A program made the position numbers and the translations under genes. From assembly GCF_010389155.1 (NCBI RefSeq), contig NC_057765.1, forward strand, positions 26,166,980-26,230,979: a stretch of DNA of 64,000 bases. Direction: 5' to 3'. Position 1 is the first letter of the stretch; every line of letters starts with the position of its first letter. This document shows, one piece after another, positions 10,467 through 22,740 of the stretch. Under the pieces are notes generated by a model, which saw only the letters and a list, made by a program, of their open reading frames with translations, did not search any database and was not told the DNA's origin. Origin of the DNA: Erigeron canadensis (Eukaryota > Streptophyta > Magnoliopsida > Asterales > Asteraceae).

Positions 10467-11024
10467 ATAGATATGGTTATTAAAGATAAATTCCGACAGT
10501 CAAGTATTGCAGGATAAGTAGGTGTTACCCTTTGAACTTTCCTTTGTGAGTGCACTTAGTCTCCTAGCAGTTAGTAGAACTTGATGTCTTTGAACTAACT
10601 CCTTTTTACGTAGACGTTATTGCACATCACACAATACTTTCCCTAGTCTGGTTAACCCCTCACTTTCGTGTCCGTTATGGTCATGGAACACTATCCTGGT
10701 TCTGCGAGAGCTCTAGGAATTGCGCCCCCACAATTCCATTCGAAGCGACCACACTTCTCTCTAACATAGGTGGTTGCTCACAATCATTAAAAGCTATAAG
10801 CTTAACCTCTATGATATCATTGATTTGATATAGGAATGGACTAGGAAAAATTTGCAACTCACTTTATTGTGGTGGGTTCTCCCCCCACAGTGACTGTAAA
10901 CTCCCTTTGATGTTTGGGGTACTCCCCACAATGACTTCCTCTATTCGTACAATTAGGTTGTCCTATTGAACCTAGATCATGGGATCTCCATTTACATCTA
11001 GGTTAGGTTTTCCTTCGTACAAAT

Positions 11025-14000
11025 TTACTCAATGGGCTTTAGTCCCATTCCTCTTGATGACTTATAAACTGCCTCACTACTTAAACCTTTAGTTAGCGGA
11101 TCCACAATGTTATACTTTGACCTAACATAGTCAACAGTGATAACCCCTGTTGTGAGCAGTTGTCGTATACTATTATGCCTACGACGAATATGTCTTGACT
11201 TGCCATTATACATTGTATTTTGAGCTCTACCAATAGCCGATTGGCAATCACAATGTATACAAATAGCCGTTAATGGCTTTGGCCATCTTGGAACATATTC
11301 CAAGAAATGTCGTAGCCATTCTGCTTCTTCTCCAGCTTTATCCAATGCTATAAATTCAGATTCCATCGTGGATCTAGCAATTAGCGTTTGCTTGGATGAT
11401 TTCCAAGTTATAGCTGCTCCTCCAAGAGTAAATACATATCCACTTGTGGATTTGGAATCCTTTATATCGGATATCCAATTAGCATCACTATATCCTTCCA
11501 ATACAGCTGGATCTCGACCAAAATGCAGCCCATAATTCTTTGTATATCTCAAGTATCTTAGTAATCTAGTCATAGCCTTCCAATGTTCCAAACTAGGATT
11601 ACTAGTATATCTACTTAGCCTACTAACAGCATAGGCTAAGTCAGGCCTAGTACTTGTCATGAGATACATTAAGTTGCCAATTACCCTTGAGTACTCCAAT
11701 TGAGCAACACCTTCATTGAAGATCTATTGGAGATGTTGTGTGGTATCTATTGGAGATCGAGCAACTCTTGAGTCCTCGGGACTGAATTTCTCAAGGATCT
11801 TGTCCACATAGTGAGATTGACTTAACACCAGACCATCTTGGGTTCGAGTAATTTTCATTCCAAGAATGACATCTGCTAAACCCATATCCTTTATGTCAAA
11901 TCTCGCCTTCAACATGTCTTTGGTAGATTTGATCATACTATCATCACTACCCACAATGAGTATGTCATCGACATATAGACAAAGTATAACATATCCCTTA
12001 GATATATCTTTGACATAAACACATTTATCACACTCATTAATCCTGAAACCATTGTCGAGCATGACTTGATCAAACTTTTGGTGCCATTGCTTTGGAGCTT
12101 GTTTCAATCCGTACAAAGACTTGACAAGTTTACAAACTTTGTCCTCCTGGCCAGGAGTGAAAAAACCCTCAGGTTGTTCCATATATATTTCTTCATCAAG
12201 CTCTCCATTGAGAAATGCGGTTTTTACATCCATTTGATGTATTTCCAAATTTCTCAATGCTGCAATCGCAAGCACCAATCTGATCGAAGTTACTCGAGTT
12301 ACAAGCGCATATGTGTCAAAGTAATCAAGATCTTTCTTTTGTCTATATCCTTTAACCACAAGTCTTGCCTTGTACTTATCAATAGAGCCATCAGATTTCA
12401 TCTTTTTCTTGAATATCCAACGATGTTCAAGTGGTTTACAACCAGGTGGAAGACGAACTAATTCCCAAGTATGATTCTGCAAAATAGAATCAATTTCACT
12501 CTTAATGGCTTCTTTCCATTGAAGCGCTTCTTGTGAAGTAACCGCTTCATGATATGTTTGAGGTTCACTCATAACCATATAAGAAACAAAATCAGGCCCG
12601 AAAGATTTTTCAATCTTTTGCCTTTTGCTTCTTCGCGGTTCTACTTCTTCTTCCTCTGATTGTTCTTGATGATCATCTGGAACAATCTTATCAACCGGAG
12701 TTGATGTAGAAGCTTTTCCTCGATCCAAACGAGGAAACACATTTTCAAAAAACGAAGCATTTCTTAACTCAAGTATACTGTTTTTGTGTATTTCCGGGTT
12801 CTTAGACTCATGTACTAGAAACCGATATGCACTACTATGTTCAGCAAGATTTGAGGATTCACAATCGCTACCATGCTTAGCATATCCTATGAATACACAA
12901 TCAACAGTTTTTGGTCCTATCTTTTGAACTTTAGGTGGTGGAACCACCACCTTTGCTAAACACCCCCACACTTTCAAGAACTTATAGGATGGTTTTCTAT
13001 TAAACCATAACTCATAAGGTGTAACATCCTTTTTCTTGAAAGGTATCTTGTTCAAAAGATAGTTTGCCGATAAAACTGCATCTCCCCACATATCTTGTCC
13101 TAAGCCCGAGCTTATTAACATGGCATTCATCATCTCTTTAAGACTTCGATTTTTCCTTTCAGCAATGCCATTTTATTGTGGGGTATAAGGAGCTGTTTGC
13201 TCATGGATAATACCATTTTGAGCACAAATTTCAGCAAATGGAGAAACATATTCACCTCCTCTATCGCTCCTTAATCTTTTAATCTTTTTGTTGAGTTGAT
13301 TCTCAACTTCATTTTTGTACAAGATAAACTTATCTATTGCTTCATTCTTGCTCTTTAGTAAGTATACATAGCAATATCTTGTACAATCATCAATAAATGT
13401 AATGAAATATTTGTTACCACCTCGAGTGGGAATCGATCTAAAATCACATACATCGGTATGGATTAAATCAAGTGGCTCGGTGTTTCGTTCAATAGATTTG
13501 AAAGATTTCGTGGTTTGTTTAGCTTCAACACAAGTTGAACATTTAGAATTAGAATCAATGTTAAAAGATGGTATACAATTTAACTTAATTAAACAACGCA
13601 TTGAATTAAAATTCACATGTCCAAGACGATTATGCCAAATATTAGAAGACTCAATCAAATAAGCGGAAGTAGAAGCATTTTCATTCACTTGCTTAATAGG
13701 TACAACATTGAGCTTAAACATCCCATTAAGGGCATAACCTTGACCAACATACAAATCACGTTTAGTTAACTTATCACTTTCAAACACTAAACGAAACCCA
13801 TTCTTGTTAAGCAACCAACCCGACACAAGACTCTTGCGTAATTCGGGAACATACAACGCATTGGTTAACTTGAGCTCTCTCCCCGAAGTCCACTTGAGGA
13901 TCACATCACCTTCACCCTTGATATCAGCGGTGGCGGCATTTCCCATATACAACTTTTCTTCACCGGATATTTCTTTCAAGTTATGGAACATAGTCTTATC

Positions 14001-15116
14001 CGGACACACATGACGGGTTGCACCCGTATCAACCCACCATCCTTTGATTCCATCGGTGGTAAGATTGACCTCTTCCAACTTAGCCGTGAGGTCAGAAATC
14101 ATAGCAACAAGAGCCATGTTATCTTCGATCATATTTGCCCTTTCCTTCCTTGGATTCTTGCATTGATCAGCTCGGTGACCAGATTCACCACAATTGTAAC
14201 ACTTCCCTTTGAACAAACTAACCTTCTTCTTCACACCACCATTCTTTGGACTCAAATCCATCCTTTTTCCTTTGTTCTTCTTAATAGGACCTTTCCCTTT
14301 ACCCTTGAAATTACCTTTTCCTTTGGAACTTTGTCCATGCTCAACAAAGTTGGCCTTAGCAAGACCTTCAATATGACCACCATTTTGAGCACCTCTATTG
14401 TCTTCCTCAACTCGAAGACGAACAACAAGCTCTTCAACGGTCATTTGCTTTTGCTTATGCTTAAGGTAATTTTTAAAATCCAACCAACTTGGGGGCAACT
14501 TTTCAATCATGGAAGCAACTTGAAATGTTTCACCAAGAACCATTCCTTCTGATAAGATTTCACTGATTATAATTTGCAATTCTTCAACCTGTGCCATAAC
14601 AGTTTTAGAGTCAACCATTTTAAACTCTAAAAACCTTGCAACTATGAACTTTTTAGTTCCGGCATCTTCGGTTTTGTATTTCTTTTGCAAAGATTCCCAT
14701 AAATCTTTTGCAGTTGTTATTTTGCAAAATACATTATATAGTGAATCAACTAGACCATTTAACACATAGTTTCGACATAGATATTTAGAATGCTTCCAAG
14801 CATCAACAGCACTTACTGATTGAGCATCAGTAGAACCTTCAGGAATTTGAGGTGCTGTTTCAGTTAGGAATCTCGCAAGATTCAAAGTCGTCAAATAGAA
14901 CAACATCTTTTGTTGCCACATCTTGAAGTTGTTTCCAGAAAACGTTTACGGTTTTTCACAGTGGTTGGCCATAGTTTGGGCAGCTTGGGTACCTACTAAA
15001 GGTCCCATGCTTGTAGAGACAGTATGTCCTACAGATTGAGAAACATTTGCACCAACGGTGTTGGCGGTGGTAGAAGAAGTAGTTCCATTAGTAGAGGAGT
15101 TCATTTCAGTAGCCAT
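11025..15116 (-). pseudogene. copia-2 gag-pol, one continuous frame with three stop codons
   Basis: Reading from ATG at 15116-15114 to TAA at 11027-11025 gives a single unshifted frame of 1,364 codons including the final stop. Domains in order: Gag; CCHC knuckle CYNCGESGHRADQC; protease WWVDTGATRHVC; integrase zinc-binding region (IWHNRLGH...CSTCVEAK); acidic residues in HTDVCDF and RSDRGGEYV; reverse transcriptase KARLVVKGYRQ, HQMDVKTAFLNGELDEE and LCLYVDDILIVG; RNase [27 protein letters not shown] and the end motif [10 protein letters not shown]. The frame is interrupted only by TAA at 14948-14946 (Gag), TAA at 13175-13173 (integrase, just before its third acidic residue) and TAG at 11726-11724 (between reverse transcriptase and RNase H). 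Length and domains are normal for a copia polyprotein. Confidence 0.94.
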
Positions 15117-15277
15117 TTCTGAAATAGAACAATCAAAGTTTTACTAAAAAACTTGCAGAAAGTAAAGACTAATTTAAATGAATAACTTTACAGAAAAGTA
15201 CATAACAAAGTTTTGGAAAAACATATTTCTGTAATTTGAATTAACAGAATAGTGAAGAAAGAAATCAGTTTTAAGAT

Positions 15278-16100
15278 TGTTAGACACCATTCAAGAAAAC
15301 AACAATTTTATTGAAGATACATTCGAATTACAATAATTAAATTACAAGTAAATTAAGTACTACTAAACAATACAAGAATACAAATAAAGAACATAACAGA
15401 AATAGAAAGAAAGGCAAAAAATGGGCTGAGGATATGGTTAAACCAAGGTCCCTTAAAACTGATTTCGGGCCACCCAAGGGAACCCGACAGTTTTCCAGGG
15501 TACAACAGCCAAAGCAGATTGTACTGCCGGAGTTAACCACAACCCGGAATTATACCTTCAAGAACAAAACGAAATGAAGAAAATGAAAGAAAATCTGATT
15601 GATGATCCAGTTTGAGAGAGTGTTTCTTTTGTTGCTGAACTACCAAAACACCACTAAGTATAGTTTATATACATATAAACTGGTTAGTGGATGTTTTAGT
15701 GGGACACATGTTGGTTTGCATGATTAAACAACATGTGTTACACTTAAGGTTAAGTCAAGTGTCCTGCCAGGTGCAAGGCCTGGAATAAGACCATCCACTG
15801 AGCCATATACAACTACCCGCAAAGTGCGCCACTAAAACGCCACATTACGCCTCATCGCCTACGCCCACAGTCCCAGTCTTGGGCGCGGGCGCGTCGGGTG
15901 CTTCGCACCCTCCTAGCTCACTTGGGGTGTAGCCCCTTATAAGGAATTATAATTCCTCCAACACTCCTCCTTATAAACATACTTAATGTTTATTATTCTA
16001 CCAATGTGAGACACACTCACATTAGATAATTATTCTTTCAACTCCTTTTAACATATCTATTAACTTGGATATTCTATGTTATTACATAAAATTTCCAACA
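15278..16100 (-). repeat. 5' LTR of copia-2 (right side)
   Basis: 823 bp with TG...CA ends, followed by the target duplication ATAGC at 16101-16105. It contains a GC-rich patch (about 15860-15905) with a GGGTGC-TTCGCACCC hairpin and a GGGGTGTAGCCCC hairpin. Confidence 0.95.
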
Positions 16101-16105
16101 ATAGC

Positions 16106-17175
16106 AACATACAAAAATAGAAATGAAATATGAAGTAGCAATGTCATTGTTCAAAGTTATTCTACAATAATAACAAAAAGTCATTGAGAAAAGGTATTTC
16201 ATAGTGTGCCATACAAGCTAAGGTTGGCTCGGTCAGTGTAAGCATTTCTATTTTTGGCCACACCAAACTGTCAAGGAGACGACATAATCCCAAAGTCATG
16301 TTTGACTCTGCACGGTCAAGAAAAGGGTTCGGTGTCACTTGAACCAACCACAAACTTGGACTTGCCAAATAAACCAGCTGGTTGATTTACATTCACACTT
16401 TGTACCATATATTATTGTTGCATATGTAGGATGCGGTTGTTTACTTTATACGAATATAAGTTATATTGGGCTGGTGGCCAAACTACATGCCTACCATTCT
16501 AGCTTCCTGATTGTGTATACACGCATTACAAAACCATTCGAGTCTTGTTGGATTTTCAGCTACTTTCTTGGTTTTGGAATTTTGGATAATTAGTTTTAGA
16601 CTTTAGTTAATGTGTATGAGATATGATAAATTATCCCAAATAAATTCTTAATAGACCAATATACGGGATTGAATTGTGAACTTCTTTTAAAAGGCAAAAA
16701 TGTTTAATTTACCACCCACTTAAAACTGAAATGACAAATTGTCTCAGCTAAATTGGTTGATATAAGTGAGATCTTTTTGGGTTAAACCAGTGAATAAATT
16801 AATTTACATGAAACGAAAATTGTTAAATTGGTCACTTTGAAGTGAATATATCAACTGTAATCAAATGCACGATATGTCTGAATTAATGTTTCACTAAAAA
16901 GATATAAGGTATTTCTTCTTTGGGCGATATATAGTTTGTACAGAGATTCATGATGAGACGTTCAATGAATGATATGTAGATTATTCGACAAAAAGTTAGG
17001 TTGTGAACATTATTTATCTTTCTAAATGAAAGAATAAGAACAATCTAGTTTTTACAAACAAATTTGTTTGGTTAAATTTAAACGAAACATGAACATGAAA
17101 GTTTCGTTCACTTAAGTATATATCCATGTGCTTTTTGTCCATTGAAAAGATATATATAGAATGATGGCAACGTTT
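16106..17175. other. Gene-free region
   Basis: Nothing is confidently identified. Short open stretches at 16162-16368 (minus) and 16339-16593 (plus) carry no motif I can name. A minus-strand reading of 16150-16370 has a protein-like feel in another frame but contains stops, so it could be a decayed exon. AT-rich DNA otherwise. Confidence 0.4.
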
Positions 17176-17183
17176 ATTCGGTT

Positions 17184-17652
17184 CAATGTTTTAAAACCGG
17201 GTATTTTAGTTATACCGGCGTGGAAAAATTTTCCGGTATTACCGGTATTATCAGTAATACCGGAAATACCGGCCGGTACGACTATTTTTAATTTATTATA
17301 TTTTTTTTATAAAAATCCTACAAAACTTGTTACAATTTAACAAAAATAGTCAAAATACAATTATAATTTACTCAAAAATAATACCAAATATGTATTTCAT
17401 AACAAAATATAGGTTTTAAAGTTCACAAATAACAAAAAATAACATTAAAGTATCATAAAAATAATTTTTTAAAAAAATCAAAATTTACTTTTTGAAAATA
17501 CCAGAAATACCAGTATGGTAATACCGGAAAATACCGAAAATACCGGCCGGTATTGAATAGTGAAAATACCAGAAAAATACCGGACTTAAAATACCGGCGT
17601 GGTCTCCGACACCGGTAATACCGGGAGGTATTTACCGGTATTTAAAACATTG
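17184..17652 (+). mobile_element. ACCGG-rich hAT-type MITE, copy A
   Basis: A 469-bp element with terminal inverted repeats CAATGTTTTAAAA...TTTAAAACATTG and a perfect 8-bp target duplication ATTCGGTT (17176-17183 and 17653-17660). Eight-bp duplications are characteristic of hAT elements. Both subterminal regions are filled with variants of ATACCGGTATT and CCGGCCGG, and the core is AT-rich. There is no coding capacity. A second copy lies inverted at 20892-21349. Confidence 0.9.
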
Positions 17653-18030
17653 ATTCGGTTTGCATGCCAAGTCATATATTTTATTTTTATATATTTAGTT
17701 TATATTCAAATAAAAAGGTTTATTCCTGGTCAAAGGAAAACAAAAATAAAAAATTTATTGCTGGTCATTATGGATCTAAAATGTTCAAATTCTCTTACTT
17801 ACTATATACAACTCGTCCACAAGAAATCCATTTACTAATTTTTTACAATAAGTCACTATGGGTGGAAATTCATAAAAGTCTCTTATCAAGTCGCATAACT
17901 TTTCATAAATTAATCTTAATTTCATGTACTTAGTCTCTTTCCAAATTAAAGCTTATGAGTTCATTTTAGTGTACCTTAGACCAGATATATGAGTTGACTC
18001 AAAACGTTGTTTGATCTTTGACATAGTCTA

Positions 18031-18070
18031 GCAAGTTGCAATTATAGAAAGCAAGTTGCAATTATAGAAA
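18031..18070. repeat. Perfect 20-bp tandem duplication
   Basis: GCAAGTTGCAATTATAGAAA occurs twice head to tail with no mismatch. Confidence 0.95.
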
Positions 18071-18164
18071 AGTAGTCAACCGACTACGCTAGTCTAAATT
18101 TAGATGAGTCTCCAATAAACTTATAATCCAATAAATAAATATGTAGCATGTCCGAAATAAGTAA

Positions 18165-18468
18165 TTTTTATTAAAGGGATATTGAAAAGTAATAAACTTT
18201 AGACGAATGTCTATAGTATGAAATAACTAAAGTTGTGTTTATTTTATGCAATCATTTTTAAATTATGTGTAATGTATGTAAAAATGTATACGTGGCAACC
18301 ATATATAGCTGCTACTTGTTAGTTTTTCACTGGTCAGATACATTTTCTTACATACAATACACATAATTTAAAGATAATTACATACAATGAACATAACTTT
18401 AATTATTTCACACTATAGACATTCGTTCAAAGTTTGTTACATTTTAGGATAATAATCCCTTTATTAAA
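18165..18468. mobile_element. MITE-like foldback element with about 130-bp arms
   Basis: The left arm (AAAGGGATAT...CGAATGTCTATAGTATGAAATAACTAAAG...) pairs imperfectly with the reverse complement of the right arm ending near 18464. The centre, about 18290-18330, reads ACGTGGCAACCATATATAG. No clean target duplication was found, so class and exact ends are uncertain. Related sequence occurs at the right edge of the window (about 63880-64000). Confidence 0.7.
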
Positions 18469-18469
18469 T

Positions 18470-19337
18470 CGACAGAAGGTTTTAGAAAAGTCTATTAACC
18501 ATAAAAAGTCACCTTTAGTTTTTGAAAGTATTTTAATTGGTAAATTTGAAGCTTACGTACATTTGTTCTAAAAACAATGAATAAGTATAATTCAGAACTT
18601 TTGGATCAAAATGTGGTGGTTGTTACACAACTTACACTTTATATGAATCTCGCAAATGTTGAGGTGAAGTAAAACATTAAGGTTGTTATTCTTTTATCAA
18701 TCATGTTAGTTTAATGTTTTTGTTGAGATTTAACTTTGCAGACCATGTCTATTATCAATGCATTTGTACTTTTCATAGGCTTACTTTCATCATTGAGACC
18801 GTTACTACACAATGTTTTATGGTTGCTTATGATAGTTCTGCCTCGAATCATTATAACGTTAGACAAGTCACTCTAAGTGTAGCTACCTCACCGTAAACTA
18901 GTTTTGTAGAATTTATATTTTAGTATTCGCTGAAGCTTATAGATAGTTAGGTCAAATGTAAATACAACAAGAAGTACGTAACGACATTTGAACATCAATC
19001 AGCGAATATGAGTTTGAAACTTACAAATTTTTCCAACAAAAAATATTTCAAACTCAAATATCAAGACCCTAAAACCCCTAATATTAAATAAACAACATAG
19101 TAGAGACATTCTCTTGTTCTTCAAATTTTTAATCTTCGAAAAACAAGTGTAATGGGCTTTAAAGTATCATTGGAGTATTGGACTAAAATTTTCATGTTTT
19201 AGTTTTGGCCCAACTATATTACCAATGGATTAATGGAATGCTATTCTCATATATTTAAATGGTCCAGATTCTAACTTCTAATAGTCCAAGATCCAAAAAT
19301 GTAATATTTTTCATGTAGGATAATTCATATGCATTTA

Positions 19338-19368
<31 letters not shown>

Positions 19369-20883
19369 CATACATAACATAAATACCTAGATAAGTAAGT
19401 TTCGAACTTGATCAAGTTTTTCACCTTTACTTATTATTATTATTTTTTTTGTCTATAACTTATTCATTCTTAAAAGTGAGGGGGGCATTCGAGAAGACAC
19501 GCTATGATGTTGGAGCCCTTAGGGAGTGGCTACGGCGTACAAATAAGATCATAATATGAAAATACATTGCTCGGGAGATGTTTAACATAGACCATGCCTA
19601 ATAACTCTTTTGTTAACATAAAAATATATCTAATACGGAATACATTTTAAAGACTTTATACCAATTACCAAATAATCCGTAGTGTTACATGTAGGTAATC
19701 CAATATTCGTATTCATATATGTTATACTTTACTGATAAATGTTAGGGACATTTGATGTCTTTTAATTAGGAATTCTTTGCACAATAATAAAAGTTGTGGT
19801 GTAATGATTCATTTCCTGTGTTATAGTTAGTATGAAACTAAACTTTAAAAACTAAATGTCATTTTCATCATTTCTTTGTCTCCATGCATGTCCAACCATA
19901 CCTCCCCATCACAAACTTATGGGGGTATGATGTAGACCGAACGTATTTACAATTCAATTCAATTTAAGATATACATATGCATCACCTAACTATTATGTCA
20001 TATATATACACAGGATATCAACTTTTTATTTATTAATAAGTATCTTCGATTTTGATGAGAATGATGGATTGCTGTTTAAAGCAATGGTACGTCACTTAAC
20101 AACCAATTTTTCTTTTCTTTTTTTTTATTTACCTATATATAACAATCTCTATGTATAGTTAACAAGCAGATCGACCGGATCAAGTGGCCGGTCAAGAATT
20201 CGATCTTTATTTTTTGTAAGGCTAGAAGTACTTTTTAATCTAGGTGCTAGAAAGCAACCTTTCTATTTCAAGTAAATGTAAGTTTGTTTACATAAAAACT
20301 TTAATTTACTCTATTTGAAAAACACTAGTTTTATTATGAGAATAGAAAACAGTTGTCAACCGATCTTTAAACCTGTATAAACGATCTCTATCATCCATTT
20401 AACTGAAATCTATCTAGCGAAATATGTACTAGTGAGTCTATCTTATAATTCCGTGATATGTGATGATTAATGTATTGTTAAGACTCTTACTTTTTCAATG
20501 AACAATGTAATCCGGCCTTCTTTTTCAGTGGTATGCCATGATATGTGATGATTATTATGATTGGGAATTTTTGGACTAATTCATTAAAAGATGTGTTCGG
20601 CTACGTTTATATCTTTTCATAATATTCTCCTTGATGTCAATTGTTAAAGTATGCTAAATGCTAATGCTTTGTGTTTTGTCCGGGGACCATTTTGTATTGA
20701 AACTTTCCTCAACTTCTGTATTTTATTTAGCGATGATGATGATTATTTAATAAATTTTTTTCAAGAAAGCTGTTGAGTTAAAAACAAAGGTTTGGGGTTA
20801 CATGAAATATCTTAGCTTATCTTCTTATTTTATATGTCAGGAATAGTTTTCCTCAGAGTCGTCTTTTACTACAACAAAGATTA
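18470..20883. other. Gene-free AT-rich region between the inverted MITE pair
   Basis: No gene found. It contains an A-rich tract at about 19341-19368 and a short GC-richer patch around 19480-19540 that I cannot assign. Confidence 0.45.
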
Positions 20884-20891
20884 CTTTGCGG

Positions 20892-21349
20892 CAATGTTTT
20901 AAATACCGGTATATACCGGCCGGTATTATCGGTATTTAAGGGTATTCCGGTATTTTAATTCTAGTATTTTCCGGTATTTTCACTATTTTATACCGGTCGG
21001 TATTTCCAGTATTTCCTGGTATTACCATTCCGGTATTACCGGTATTTTCAATTTTTTTTTTGAAAAAACTTTTAATTTTTTTTTTTTATGATACTTTAAT
21101 GTTAGTTTTTGCTATTTGTGAACTTTAAACCTTATATTTTGTTATAAAATACCTATTTGGTACTCGTATTATTTTTGAGTGACTTATAATAGCTTTTTTT
21201 GACTATTTTCGTTAAATCGTAACAAATTTTGTAAAATAATAATAAAATAAACTAAAATAGTCATACCGGCCGGTATTCTCGGTAATTCCGATAATACCGG
21301 GAATTTTTTTCACGCCGGTATGATTAAAATACCGGTTTTTAAAACATTG
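20892..21349 (-). mobile_element. ACCGG-rich hAT-type MITE, copy B (inverted)
   Basis: A 458-bp reverse-oriented relative of 17184-17652 with the same CAATGTTTTAAA ends and the same block order when reverse complemented. Flanking octamers CTTTGCGG (20884-20891) and GTTTGTGG (21350-21357) agree at six of eight bases, consistent with an aged target duplication. Confidence 0.87.
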
Positions 21350-22059
21350 GTTTGTGGACATGATTTTGCAATAAAATTCTTGTAAAACCTTTCCTCCAAT
21401 ATTTAACTTTTAGTGAAGACATTTTTTATTTTATAATAAAACATAAAAGAAATGTAAATTACTTCATAACGAGGACATGTTTTAATTTTGCAGCAAAAGT
21501 TATCCTTTGACCATCTGTTATTGATCGTTTGTTCAATTAAACCTAAATGAATCAATACGAACGCCTAGAGTAGTTTATTCATCAATTTGCTCACTGACTA
21601 AACGAGAACAAACAAATTTGAAGTTACATCACTTGGTTAAAAAGATTTTGTAGTTTCTTAATTTGTCAATAAACATTTAATAAATGAGGAGGGATTATTT
21701 GAGAACTCTTTAAGAAAAAAAAAAAAAAACCTCAAGAACTCCTCTTCACTCTTGAATAAAAAAAACTGGATGAATCAGATTAAAAATAAAAAACCTCTCT
21801 CAACACTAGAAGGTTATTTTCGTCAGCTCCCTTTTTTTTCTCTGTCTTACTTTATTAAATTAGTAGAATTCTATCTAATTGACTAAAAACTTTTATCTCA
21901 CAAACTGTAAATCGTTAGACGAAAAGAAAATCATGGGTAGTCTTACAATTTCGTTCTCTTTCATTAGAGATGCAATTCGATATACTTTTGACGACTTTTT
22001 AAATTTCGTTTTTTTTCTTCACGTTCATCTTACACTGTGTAAGTTATTATTTTTTGATG

Positions 22060-22150
22060 TCCCATACATGTGTAAGATGAACCTTTAAGTGGTTTCCACT
22101 TGTTCTACACATGTGTAGGATAAACCTTTTAGTAGTTTCCATTTGTCCTA
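22060..22150 (+). repeat. Minisatellite of about 47 bp, left block
   Basis: Units resembling CTACACATGTGTAGGAT followed by AACCTTTTAGTGGTTTCCACTTGT repeat about twice here and resume at 22600-22740. The ACACATGTGT core is palindromic. The array is interrupted by the 166-bp repeats. Confidence 0.75.
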
Positions 22151-22170
22151 CACGGGCGGATCCCGTACGA

Positions 22171-22535
22171 CTAAGGGCTTCACCCGTACCGTATCCAACC
22201 ACCACCGTCTCATGGATCACCACCTATCAAATTCAAATCATTCTCAAATGCGTCCGGCTTCCAACCCCTTTATAAATGCCTCGAGGTACCCTATCGAGAA
22301 GGGCGAAGCCCCCGTGAACGGGCAACACTCGTTCAACTAAGGGCTACTGCCCGTACCGTATCCAACCACCATCATCTCATGGATCGCCGTCCATCAAATC
22401 TAAACCATTCCCAAATGCGTCCGACTTCCAACCCCTTTATAAATGCCTAGAGGTAGCCTATCGAGAAGAGAGAAGCCCCTGAACGGACAATGCCCGTTCG
22501 ACTAAAGGCTACCGCCTGTACCGTATCCATCCTCC
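22171..22535 (+). repeat. 166-bp tandem repeat, about 2.2 copies
   Basis: The motif CTAAGGGCT...CCCGTACCGTATCCA starts at 22171, 22337 and, slightly changed, 22502. Each full unit contains CTCATGGATC, CAAATGCGTCCG and CCAACCCCTTTATAAATGCC. The repeat is GC-richer than its surroundings and lies inside the Mutator-like element. Origin unknown; it may be captured sequence. Confidence 0.85.
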
Positions 22536-22599
22536 ATCTGAATTAAAAAGTCGTCGAAAGTATATATGATGACCACTATAATGAAAGAGGACAAAATAT

Positions 22600-22740
22600 T
22601 AAATGAACCTTTTAGTAGTTTCCATTTGTCATATACATTTGTAGGATGAATCTTTTTGTGGTTTTCACTAGTCCTACACATGTGTAGGATGAACCTTTTA
22701 TTGGTTTCTACTTGTTCTACACATGTGTAAGATGGACATG
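22600..22740 (+). repeat. Minisatellite of about 47 bp, right block
   Basis: Three more units of the ACACATGTGTAGGATGAACC family. One copy (AACCTTTTAGTAGTTTCCATTTGTC) matches the unit that precedes the 166-bp repeats, suggesting that the latter split an older array. Confidence 0.75.

Larger units (their letters stand above)
9318..16100 (-). mobile_element. Ty1/copia LTR retrotransposon (copia-2) with rearranged 3' side
   Basis: Coding is on the minus strand, so the 5' LTR is at the right. Complete 823-bp LTRs lie at 9318-10140 and 15278-16100, both with TG...CA ends, and a perfect target duplication ATAGC flanks the whole unit (9313-9317 and 16101-16105). Between the left LTR and the internal region sit 25 bp resembling the right flank plus a second, truncated LTR (10166-10453). 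Only that truncated LTR is next to the polypurine tract. The two full LTRs differ at roughly 16 positions by eye. Gag-pol is intact in frame except for three stop codons. Confidence 0.95.

Noticed and set aside
12066..14552. Several plus-strand open frames across copia-2
   Set aside because: They are mirror frames of the minus-strand gag-pol, whose domains are unmistakable.
13983..14552. 189-codon plus-strand frame with cysteines
   Set aside because: Antisense shadow of the copia-2 Gag zinc-knuckle region.
22143..22340. 65-codon frame in the 166-bp repeats
   Set aside because: Crosses repeat boundaries; there is no evidence that the repeat is coding.
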